64,000 nucleotides of DNA, taken from assembly GCA_964354345.1 (NCBI GenBank), contig CAYGZL010000074.1, positions 45,113-109,112 on the forward strand, given 5' to 3'. The position numbers were made by a program, and so were the translations under genes. This document shows positions 36,506 to 43,526 of the stretch, in pieces (positions within the stretch are counted from its first letter, which is position 1; every line of letters begins with the position of its first letter). This DNA comes from CAYGZL01 sp964354345. GTDB taxonomy: Bacteria; Chloroflexota; Anaerolineae; Anaerolineales; UBA4823. The notes below the pieces were generated by a model. It was not told the DNA's origin, searched no databases, and was given only the letters and a program-made list of their open reading frames with translations.

Positions 36506-36577
36506 GAACCAATCGGGGAGAGTGTTTTGAAACAGGATTTCCGAATCTGAGCGATGGATTTTGAAAATATCCCAGCC

Positions 36578-36586
36578 TGATATAAT
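36578..36586 (+). promoter_or_regulatory. Extended -10 promoter of the PfkB kinase (leaderless type)
   Basis: TG-A-TATAAT (36578-36586), then exactly 7 nt, then ATG at 36594. It decides the start against an in-frame ATG at 36561. Confidence 0.65.
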
Positions 36587-36593
36587 ACAAACG

Positions 36594-37616
36594 ATGGCTG
36601 ATCTTTCTCCTCCCAGGTTTTTGTTTGCGGGTCAATTACGCCGTGACTATATTCTACTACCCGACGGTAAAGCTTTTATAGATGTGCCTGGCGGGAATGT
36701 GATCTACGCGGCGATTGGTCTGGCCATCTGGGAGCCACAACCCCCACCCGGGATTATCGCTCGAGTCGGCAGTGATTATCCTAAAGAATGGCTTGAGCAT
36801 TGGACTCACCAAGGTTTAGATGTGCGCGGTGTCCGGATTCTATCCGAACCCGTGGATACACGGTTTTTTTGCGCTTTTCTCGATCAAACGACCCATTCCA
36901 GTGAAGATCCGGTTGCCCATTTCGCCCGCCTGGGCCTCCCATTTCCACATGCCCTGTTAGGTTATAAAAGCAACCCCACGCCGGTGGAAAGCCGTACTCG
37001 TTTGTTGCCAACTTCGCTGCGTCAGAACGATATCCCTTTTGATTATTTTGACGCCAATGCTGCTCACCTCTGTCCATCGGATTTCCTGACCCACAATGTT
37101 CTCCCAGCAGTTTTAAGGCAAGCGGGTTTTACCACCATTACGTTAGATCCATCAGCCGGTTATATGAATCCAACCTTCTGGGGCGATATTCCCACCCTGC
37201 TGACGGGGCTAACAACTTTCTTGCCATCAGAGCAAGAATTGCGCGCTCTGTACGGGGGTCGCACCAACGATCTGTGGGAGATGGCAAGCGGCCTGGCTGC
37301 TTATGGCTGCGAGATGATCGTAATCAAGCGCGGGGAGCGCGGCCAGCTTCTTTATGATGCTTCGACCCGTTCTCGCTGGGAAATCCCCTCCTATCCGGCG
37401 CGCGTCATTAATCCAATAGGCGCCGGCGATGCCTTTTGCGGTGGATTCCTGGCTGGCTTCCGCCGTACCTATGATCCGCTCCAGGCAGTGTTGCATGGCA
37501 ATGTCTCTGCCTCCCTGGTGGTCGAAGGCCATGAAATAACCTATGCCCTGGAAACACTACCTGGTCTGGCAGATGCCCGTCTGGTTAACCTGCGCCAATC
37601 GGTCAGGAAGATCTAA
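36594..37616 (+). CDS. PfkB-family carbohydrate kinase
   Basis: 340 aa. Ribokinase-like fold with early FIDVPGGNVIYAAIGLAIW (substrate Gly-Gly region), a late anion-hole and catalytic base in NPIGAGDAFCGGFLAGF (GAGD with Asp), and IVIKRGERGQLLY. It phosphorylates a sugar or nucleoside; the substrate is not decided by these motifs. The ATG at 36594 is 7 nt after an extended -10. Confidence 0.85.
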   Translation: MADLSPPRFLFAGQLRRDYILLPDGKAFIDVPGGNVIYAAIGLAIWEPQPPPGIIARVGSDYPKEWLEHWTHQGLDVRGVRILSEPVDTRFFCAFLDQTTHSSEDPVAHFARLGLPFPHALLGYKSNPTPVESRTRLLPTSLRQNDIPFDYFDANAAHLCPSDFLTHNVLPAVLRQAGFTTITLDPSAGYMNPTFWGDIPTLLTGLTTFLPSEQELRALYGGRTNDLWEMASGLAAYGCEMIVIKRGERGQLLYDASTRSRWEIPSYPARVINPIGAGDAFCGGFLAGFRRTYDPLQAVLHGNVSASLVVEGHEITYALETLPGLADARLVNLRQSVRKI

Positions 37617-37619
37617 AGA

Positions 37620-37841
37620 ATGAGACCGACCGGCTTTATGGTCCTGGGTCAGGTCTACTACCGCGGCCTGGGCGTTCAACATTACCGAATCACTGCTCAA
37701 ACACCAGGTGGATACTGCTGGGTGAATTATGGCCCTCCCTTGGCCATTCACGAACTGGCTGAGCTGGGGACCAAACTGGCTGCATTGCCCCTCCCCAAAG
37801 AACAAAGCACTGTTCTGAATGTCGGTGTTATTCAGGGATAA
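37620..37841 (+). CDS. Small hypothetical protein after the PfkB kinase
   Basis: 73 aa, ATG 3 nt after the kinase stop. It has no membrane helix or recognised motif (GQVYYRGLGVQHYRITAQ). Position and strand suggest translational coupling, but it could be a chance ORF. Confidence 0.4.
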   Translation: MRPTGFMVLGQVYYRGLGVQHYRITAQTPGGYCWVNYGPPLAIHELAELGTKLAALPLPKEQSTVLNVGVIQG

Positions 37842-37899
37842 ATGATGGTTATTACGATTACCCTCAGATGCCTGCACAAACCCACTGTAGGAAGCAATT

Positions 37900-38994
37900 A
37901 TGACCGCGACAATTGTTGGTAAAGTTTTATTCGCCAACGGCGCCCCGTTTAATGGAGCCGAAGTTCGAGTGTTCGACCGAGATGCCGCCGGAAAAACGGA
38001 TGACGATCTGACAACCCAGCCAGGTTTGTCGAACAGCGAAGGCAAATTTCAGGTAGCGTTTGAGGCTGCCCGGTATATGGATATGAAAACTTTCTTTATT
38101 AATACGGCTTTTCTGCCGTTTGATTGGACGAAATCCGGAATTACTGGATCAATTCCTGACCTGACCGATATTTATTTACCTTATCTCCAATTTCAATACA
38201 TTCTACGTGATAGGCCACGCCAATATAGCGCTGCCCTGGCTCCCTTCCAAAATGAGTTCCGCCTACCAGAGAATCCACCAGTACAATTTACTCCTTCACA
38301 ACACGGATTTCACTTTATCAATAGCTTCCCCGGCTTCCCATTGCCTTTTTCAATCCCCGGCCTGGAAAAACACTTGAAGGTGCCGGCCAATTATGGCCTT
38401 TGCGGGGGAATGTCCGCTGCAGCATACGATTTCATTCTGGCGGGCAAGCCAATCCCTGACCAAACTGGTGTGCCAGATCGCCGGTCGAAGCTTTATCAAT
38501 ACATCTTCCGCCGTACCATAGACTCTTTCGGCGCCCGCGGAGAAGGGATCATTCGAGTGGGGCGGTGGACTTTACTCCCTGAAGATACCGTTTACGGAAC
38601 ACAAAAGCTGACAAATGACCAATTTAAACAGCTTCAGTCGTCATTAGCCGATCAAAATCCAACCCCAATCGCTCTGATCTACACTCATGCCACTAACCTG
38701 CAGGAAATGCTGCAAATGATCTGGAATAACCATCAGGTTTTAGCCCATAGTTATACCCAGATTGCTCCAGGTATTAATCATATCCAGATCTATGATCCAA
38801 ATTTCCCCGGCCGAGATGATATCTTAATTCAAGCAGAGCGCGTTCAACTTAAACGCAATGGAGACTACCCACCCGCCGATGAACCGGTTGATGGATTGAA
38901 GTGTTTTCAAATCGTGGGCAACCAGCTTTTACGTGAAGTGCGTGGCTTTTTCACCATGCCCTATGTGGCCGTTCAACCCCCAAGCGGTTTATAA
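37900..38994 (+). CDS. Transthyretin-like plus papain-like domain protein, unknown
   Basis: 364 aa, no signal peptide. Residues 1-60 look like a transthyretin/CNA-B-type beta domain (VGKVLFANGAPFNGAEVRVF). From about 160 the pattern resembles a papain-like cysteine hydrolase: Cys in NYGLCGGMSAAAYDF, His in NNHQVLAHSY and Asp in IQIYDPNFPG. The residue order (Cys, His, Asp) and local context are as in C39/C1-like peptidases. No family name is claimed. GGAAG lies 5 nt before the ATG. Confidence 0.6.
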   Translation: MTATIVGKVLFANGAPFNGAEVRVFDRDAAGKTDDDLTTQPGLSNSEGKFQVAFEAARYMDMKTFFINTAFLPFDWTKSGITGSIPDLTDIYLPYLQFQYILRDRPRQYSAALAPFQNEFRLPENPPVQFTPSQHGFHFINSFPGFPLPFSIPGLEKHLKVPANYGLCGGMSAAAYDFILAGKPIPDQTGVPDRRSKLYQYIFRRTIDSFGARGEGIIRVGRWTLLPEDTVYGTQKLTNDQFKQLQSSLADQNPTPIALIYTHATNLQEMLQMIWNNHQVLAHSYTQIAPGINHIQIYDPNFPGRDDILIQAERVQLKRNGDYPPADEPVDGLKCFQIVGNQLLREVRGFFTMPYVAVQPPSGL

Positions 38995-39062
38995 TTTGTT
39001 TTTTTTTGTTGATCCTGGCTTGTTCTGAATGTGGTCCAGTAGGAGATATGGGTGGTTGTTTT

Positions 39063-39110
39063 AGCTGATAACCTATGAATGTGTCCCGGTGGGACAACGG
39101 AGCTGATAAC
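39063..39110 (+). repeat. Direct repeat AGCTGATAAC around a small hairpin
   Basis: AGCTGATAAC occurs at 39063-39072 and 39101-39110, 38 bp apart, directly before the start of the disulfide oxidoreductase. Between them lies a hairpin GTCCC-GGT-GGGAC (39083-39095). The second copy overlaps the ribosome binding region, so a regulatory role is possible but untested. Confidence 0.4.
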
Positions 39111-39112
39111 AG

Positions 39113-39796
39113 ATGTCAACAAAACTATTGAATGCCGAGATAGCACAGCAGGTTATGGAAGTCTTCAAACAATTAAAGAATCCGGTCCAGGTGCTTTTCT
39201 TTGGTCGAAAGTCTGGCTGTAAGTATTGCGCAGAAACTTTGCAGCTGGTCTGTGAGATCAGTGCGCTTTCCGATCAACTCACGCTGAGCGCACATGATCT
39301 AGAAGACGATGCCGCATTGGCTCAACAATATCATGTTGAAAACGCGCCCACCCTGGTGATCGCCGGGAAAGATGGAGAACAACTGGTCGACTTCGGCATT
39401 CGCTTTGTTGGTATACCCTCGGGTCATGAGTTTAGCTCCCTGATCCACACCCTATTATTAGTCTCCGGCCGCGATTCGGGTTTAAAGGTACGCACGCGCG
39501 ATTTATTGAAGGATTTACAGAAACCCATCCACCTGCTTGTTTTTGTCACCCCAACCTGACCCTATTGCCCGCGAGCCGTGGTGCTCGCTCATTCAATGGC
39601 GATCGAAAGCCCCCTGGTGAGTTCGGAGGTGATTGAAGCGATGGAGTTTCCGGAGTTGTCTGATCGCTTCAGGGTGAGTGGTGTTCCCCAAACCACGATT
39701 AATGATGGCGCCGGGACTGCGGTGGGGAGCGTTTCCGAAGATCAACTGGTGGCAGAAATTCTTCGCACCGCCGGGCGCGCCAGAGCCAAAGCCTGA
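39113..39796 (+). CDS. Candidate selenoprotein: PDO-like disulfide oxidoreductase (UxxC)
   Basis: 227 aa if TGA 39557-39559 is read as selenocysteine (U149). The product is two thioredoxin folds in tandem, the layout and length of archaeal protein disulfide oxidoreductase PDO. Fold 1 has C36-K-Y-C39 and cis-Pro region ENAPTL. Fold 2 has U149-P-Y-C152 followed by P, in exactly the place of the CPYC motif, and SGVPQT as cis-Pro. Downstream codons stay in the same frame and keep the fold to the TGA at 39794. A hairpin with bacterial SECIS geometry follows the TGA by 11 nt. PDO proteins form, break and shuffle disulfides. The OsmC gene downstream may use the same thiol chemistry. Alternative: nonsense mutation of a Cys codon. 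Confidence 0.8.
39557..39588 (+). promoter_or_regulatory. In-frame UGA with SECIS-like hairpin
   Basis: TGA 39557-39559; 11 nt; perfect 6-bp stem GCGAGC / GCTCGC (39571-39576/39583-39588) with loop CGTGGT. The loop has G at position 2 and U at 3. The 11-nt spacing between UGA and minihelix is the same as in E. coli fdhF, where SelB binds. No bulged U in the 5' arm, unlike fdhF. Confidence 0.65.
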
Positions 39797-39882
39797 GAGG
39801 CTATGATCGCTGGTTATCTACCCCTGAGAGCCTTTATTCCAGGATTGGAAATATATGTTACACCCTTACTGGAGGAAAGATG

Positions 39883-40383
39883 ATGGATGCAAAAGTAATC
39901 TGGCAGCAACGCTTATCCTTTACCGGCACTGCTGATAGTAGCTTCACAGTCCCTTTGGACTCCGAACCAGGTGTCGGCGGAGATAACAACGGTTTCCGAC
40001 CAATGGAATTGCTTCTGGTGGGACTGGCAGGCTGCACAGCGATGGACATTATTTCAATCCTGACCAAGAAGCGTCAAAACGTGACTGCGTTCGAGGTCAG
40101 AGTGCATGCTGAACGAGCGACCCAGCACCCCAAAGTATTCACCAGCGCAGTGATTGAATACCTGGTTACCGGTCACAAGGTGGATGAAAATGCCGTCGTC
40201 CGCTCGATCGAGCTTTCAGCAGAGGCCTACTGCCCGGCGCAAGCCATGCTGGGAATAATTATGCCAATTGGGTTGAAATACCAGATTTTTGAAGATTTAG
40301 GGGATGGACAACGCGCACTGGTTAGATGCGTGGAGTATAAACCCTTGAACCCCGCAACAATCAATGGCGCGGCTGGTGCTTGA
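39883..40383 (+). CDS. OsmC-family protein
   Basis: 166 aa, OsmC/Ohr fold. The family cysteine pair is visible: Cys in LLVGLAGCTAMDII and Cys in AEAYCPAQAML. OsmC-like proteins reduce organic peroxides with this pair. It follows the candidate selenoprotein PDO by 86 bp, and the two may form one redox unit. ATG at 39880 also possible; GGAGG (39871-39875) is 7 nt from 39883, the better spacing. Confidence 0.85.
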   Translation: MDAKVIWQQRLSFTGTADSSFTVPLDSEPGVGGDNNGFRPMELLLVGLAGCTAMDIISILTKKRQNVTAFEVRVHAERATQHPKVFTSAVIEYLVTGHKVDENAVVRSIELSAEAYCPAQAMLGIIMPIGLKYQIFEDLGDGQRALVRCVEYKPLNPATINGAAGA

Positions 40384-40386
40384 GAA

Positions 40387-40445
40387 AACGCGTCCCGTGG
40401 TGGTCCAGTGCCTGAGTGGGCACTGGATACGCCCTAGGACGCGTT
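40387..40445. terminator. Nested hairpins between convergent genes
   Basis: Outer 9-bp arms AACGCGTCC / GGACGCGTT (40387-40395/40437-40445) enclose inner 9-bp arms TCCAGTGCC / GGCACTGGA (40404-40412/40419-40427). Both are perfect. It lies between the OsmC stop and the stop of the last SHOCT-like gene. No T-tract, so it may be a factor-assisted or bidirectional terminator. Confidence 0.6.
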
Positions 40446-40447
40446 GG

Positions 40448-40819
40448 TTATTCGATATAAATTTCGACGTGTTCGCCGTCTTCTTCATCCATAACATCAA
40501 TGATCTTTCCCTCCGCGCCAGCATTAATCGCCTCAGCCAACTCATCCAGGTTAATCCCAGGAGCATATTGAGAAGCAATATTCAATCCAGCATCTACCAG
40601 TGCTAAGGGCAGATTTACGGTTGCTTTGGGTTTTCCTGTTATTGCGTCGGTGACCCGCACCCGCAAATAGCGGGCGCCTCCGCTGGCTGAGTGCCAACTT
40701 CTCCGTGTGTTCTTTCGGCTATCCCCCAAGGCAGCAATCAGCTTGGCGCCTTCTTCAGCGGTGATTTTGCCCTCATCAATCATACGTAATATTTTCATAC
40801 GTTCTTCGTTCATTGCCAT
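40448..40819 (-). CDS. SHOCT-like (YvlB N-terminal type) small protein
   Basis: 123 aa from the ATG at 40819; AGGAGG is 11 nt upstream, while the ATG at 40828 is too close. The N-terminal helix pair is EERMKILRMIDEGKITAEEG, the module shared by all four genes of this operon. The protein ends in an acidic segment DEEDGEHVEIYIE, closely like the end of the next gene (DEGEDGERVRVYIG). No membrane helix. Related YvlB/LiaX proteins belong to cell-envelope stress systems in Firmicutes; here the role is inferred. Confidence 0.65.
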   Translation of the reverse strand: MAMNEERMKILRMIDEGKITAEEGAKLIAALGDSRKNTRRSWHSASGGARYLRVRVTDAITGKPKATVNLPLALVDAGLNIASQYAPGINLDELAEAINAGAEGKIIDVMDEEDGEHVEIYIE

Positions 40820-40840
40820 ACAACCCATCTCCTCCTGCGA

Positions 40841-41614
40841 TTACCCGATATAAACCCGCACCCGTTCTCCATCTTCTCCCTCATCCACATCAATAAAGAG
40901 TGGGGTGTCTGGTGAAGTTGAATCGCCCAACGCCACAATAATCTCATCTAAAGAGGTGTTTTTCAGGTTTGGAATCCGGTTGCCAAACCGGCGTAAGAAC
41001 CAACCAGCCACATGGATCGGGATAGGGAAACTCAAGGCGATGTGCTGAGGCTTATGGCCGGGTTTCTGATCAATGCGAATGTGGAGCCAGCGTGCCGTAC
41101 GGCTCCACCAGGCCACGCCGATGACCAGCACGCCAAGTAAAAAAGGTAAACTAGAACACAACAGCCAGAAACCCACTCCCGATCCCTTTAAAACAGAATA
41201 CATCAATAATCCACCCAAAATAGTGATCCCAACCCCGAACCACAAGGGGATCATCCACCACCGCTGCCACTTAAGCATTTCAGGTGGTATCTTGCTGGGT
41301 TGAGTCCGAGAAGCAGTGTCAGCGGGATCTTGAACAGCAACAGCCGGCTCAACGGTCGAAAATTTCTCCTGCCCGGCATCGTCTTCTACCTCAGGTGATA
41401 CAGGCGGTTTGGGTGCTCCGGGCATCATGATAGGCTCAACTGGCTTTTCAGGACTGCTAGTTTGTCCAGATGGCAAACTTGCTGGTAGATCCGCTGATGT
41501 GTCAGTGGAGTCATCGGCTGGGAGCTCTTGAAGTAGACGCACACCTTCGTCAGCAGAGATTTCGCCTTTTTCAATTAAATCCAGGATCCGAAGCCGTTCG
41601 TTGAGATCACTCAT
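40841..41614 (-). CDS. SHOCT-like protein with two membrane helices
   Basis: 257 aa. N-terminal SHOCT-like module NERLRILDLIEKGEISADEG (about 4-30), a Pro/Ser-rich linker (about 33-105), two membrane helices (about 118-172) and a C-terminal segment with the same ending as its neighbour (DVDEGEDGERVRVYIG). The conserved end and module suggest duplication followed by gain or loss of the membrane part. Stop and start of neighbours are 12-18 bp apart, so it is one operon. Confidence 0.65.
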   Translation of the reverse strand: MSDLNERLRILDLIEKGEISADEGVRLLQELPADDSTDTSADLPASLPSGQTSSPEKPVEPIMMPGAPKPPVSPEVEDDAGQEKFSTVEPAVAVQDPADTASRTQPSKIPPEMLKWQRWWMIPLWFGVGITILGGLLMYSVLKGSGVGFWLLCSSLPFLLGVLVIGVAWWSRTARWLHIRIDQKPGHKPQHIALSFPIPIHVAGWFLRRFGNRIPNLKNTSLDEIIVALGDSTSPDTPLFIDVDEGEDGERVRVYIG

Positions 41615-41632
41615 GCATGTACCTCGTTATGC

Positions 41633-42904
41633 TTAACTTTCCAGTGCTGATAGTAACTTTTCAGCTTCTTCTATTGTAATCTTCTTTTGTTCCAACATAC
41701 GTAAAATCGCCAGGCGCTCTTCATCCGTTGCCTGAGGTTTGGCTGGCTGCTGAGGTACAGACGGAACAGCGGTCGATGACCGATCGGAACCCCAAGAGCG
41801 CCTCGTACGTGCCTGCTCCCGGTTTTCTGAGGCCCGCGCCCGGGCTTCATTGCGTTGGCGAACCGCTTCTAATTTGCGTTCTAACCGTTCTTGGGCGCGC
41901 CGAATCTTCTCCTGTGCCTGGGTTGTGGCCCGTTCGCTGGCTGCACGGGCATTCTCAACGACCCGTTCAGCCTGGTTCGCCGATAACCCTGCCCTGCCGA
42001 CCATACTGGATAAACGCTCCATTTGCGCGTCCAATTGGCGAGCCATCGCTTCCATTTGGGCATCAATTTGTGCTTTCACCTGCTCAGAGATGCGTTGGCC
42101 AAAATCGTCCGGAAGGCCAGGTCCCTCACCTGGGGTAGATTCTTCATCAACCCAATCCGCTTCATAAGCAACCAGCGTAATATTCCCCGCTGCGGAGAGT
42201 CGAATCTGCGATTTCCCTTCACCCAACACTCTTTCATATTCCGCCTGCTGGTAATTCTTTTCATCGTCTGTGAGGCGTACCTGGATATTCTCACCCTCAC
42301 TATGCAATACCACCCGTGCGTCAGCGTCCCGAGGTATCCGGCAATATATATTGCCTTCCGCCTCGACAGTGTAATCACTACCACCCAACGCATCCAGGAA
42401 AATACCGGCGTTTCCTGCCACCCTGCTGACAACATCACCGCCGACACGCTTGAGTTCCAGATTTCCATCTACCCGATCAAGACGACAGTCACCTTGAATA
42501 TTTTTCACATAGACATTCCCATCCACCTGGCCAACCTGCAGATCTCCCGAGATACGCTTTCCCATCAGGTTCCCATGGACGGTCTTAATCTGTGTATCAG
42601 CCGCTTCACTTAAGGTCAACTCACCAAAGATCTCAACGATGGTCAGCGTATCTTCCAAGAGTTTAAAACGGGCATTGCCATGCACTACTCCGACATGCAA
42701 TGTTGAGCCGTGCGGTAGCCGGACAAGACAGCCGTCCTGGCAACTCAAATGAAGGGTATCTTCCGCCTGACTCAGTTGGAGTTCCTCTTCCTGAGCCCGG
42801 ACTACAACCTCGGAACGTTCCCACCCTTTGACCTGTAAATCACCCCCCACCTCGTCAATAAACACTTCTGGAGCCAAACTGGTGGCTAGAATTTTCTGAT
42901 CCAT
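41633..42904 (-). CDS. DUF4097-like beta-solenoid protein with C-terminal SHOCT-like module
   Basis: 423 aa. The N-terminal half (about 1-215) is a repetitive beta structure (GDLQVGQVDGNVYVKNIQGD, LDRVDGNLELKRVGGDV), typical of DUF4097 putative adhesin domains. A long Gln/Arg/Glu coiled coil (about 260-370) follows. The end is EERLAILRMLEQKKITIEEA, the shared module. A TTG at 42916 extends the frame, but GAGGTG precedes ATG 42904. YvlB of Bacillus combines the same two domains in the opposite order. No signal peptide. Confidence 0.75.
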   Translation of the reverse strand: MDQKILATSLAPEVFIDEVGGDLQVKGWERSEVVVRAQEEELQLSQAEDTLHLSCQDGCLVRLPHGSTLHVGVVHGNARFKLLEDTLTIVEIFGELTLSEAADTQIKTVHGNLMGKRISGDLQVGQVDGNVYVKNIQGDCRLDRVDGNLELKRVGGDVVSRVAGNAGIFLDALGGSDYTVEAEGNIYCRIPRDADARVVLHSEGENIQVRLTDDEKNYQQAEYERVLGEGKSQIRLSAAGNITLVAYEADWVDEESTPGEGPGLPDDFGQRISEQVKAQIDAQMEAMARQLDAQMERLSSMVGRAGLSANQAERVVENARAASERATTQAQEKIRRAQERLERKLEAVRQRNEARARASENREQARTRRSWGSDRSSTAVPSVPQQPAKPQATDEERLAILRMLEQKKITIEEAEKLLSALES

Positions 42905-42912
42905 ATCACACC

Positions 42913-43290
42913 TCAACTTTCATGTAAAAGTCGCATCGCTTCATCAGCGCTGATCTTGCCTTTATCCAGATCTTCGAGAATTTGTCGCCGGTCATCATCG
43001 GTCAAGCCAGCCGGCTCTTCACCGCCGGGTTCATATCCCAGGGCGCGGATAATATCCAGCAAACGGTTGCGAATCGTAGGGTAAGATAGGCCAATTTCGG
43101 TTTCCATGCGGCTGATCTTTCCCTCACAGCGGATAAAGGTTTCTACAAAGCCCAATTGATCCTTAGTTAATTGGCTAAAAGGCCCTCCCGAGAAACGACC
43201 TTCGATAGTCGTATCACACTCCCGGCAGTGAATGCGTGTCACGGTGATCTCGCCGCCGCATAAAGGACATTTCGTGGGCAAATTATTCAT
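42913..43290 (-). CDS. DUF2089 zinc-ribbon/HTH protein with SHOCT-like tail
   Basis: 125 aa. Zinc ribbon CPLCGG / CREC (about 8-30), a helix-turn-helix region (LTKDQLGFVETFIRCEGKIS, LSYPTIRNRLLDIIRALG) as in DUF2089, and a C-terminal module DDRRQILEDLDKGKISADEA. It is probably the DNA-binding regulator of the operon and is its first gene. The ATG has AAGGA upstream. Its stop overlaps the following gene's TTG extension. Confidence 0.8.
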   Translation of the reverse strand: MNNLPTKCPLCGGEITVTRIHCRECDTTIEGRFSGGPFSQLTKDQLGFVETFIRCEGKISRMETEIGLSYPTIRNRLLDIIRALGYEPGGEEPAGLTDDDRRQILEDLDKGKISADEAMRLLHES

Positions 43291-43366
43291 AACGCTTTTC
43301 CTTGTTATCTCTCGGATATACTATTTCCGCCGTTTTTGTTAATTTGAAAATTTCTGGTTTCGCAGT

Positions 43367-43395
43367 ATTATATCCCCTATAACCAATAATGTCAA
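43367..43395 (-). promoter_or_regulatory. Perfect consensus promoter of the SHOCT-like operon
   Basis: Minus-strand TTGACA (43390-43395), 17-bp spacer, TATAAT (43367-43372): a full match to the sigma70 consensus. Predicted leader of about 70 nt before the ATG at 43290. Such a strong promoter usually needs a repressor. Confidence 0.8.
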
Positions 43396-43422
43396 TATAT
43401 TTTATGATATTTTTGAATTATC

Positions 43423-43460
43423 ATCAACTCATCATCAATATTATTAATGATGAGTTTGAT
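43423..43460. repeat. Inverted repeat upstream of the consensus promoter
   Basis: Perfect 10-bp arms AACTCATCAT / ATGATGAGTT (43426-43435/43447-43456) with an 11-bp AT-rich centre. Outer ATC/GAT pairs extend the dyad with one bulge. It lies about 30 bp upstream of the -35 and 67 bp after the M23 gene stop. It may be a terminator for that gene or an operator for this operon; no T-tract is seen. Confidence 0.5.
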
Positions 43461-43526
43461 TTCTTATATACGGATGAGTGAGTAGGTATGACTTATCCTC
43501 GCTTCCTTCAACTCAGTTCCGCATGT

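Noticed and set aside
37557..38045. 162-codon ORF on the minus strand across the PfkB end
   Set aside because: Antisense to the plus-strand set; low hydrophobic pattern and no recognisable motif.
39113..39559. Calling this a 148-aa complete thioredoxin-like protein and 39578-39796 a separate gene
   Set aside because: Same frame, continuous fold, and the stop sits at the catalytic Cys codon; a separate second gene would lack its own active site and a ribosome binding site.
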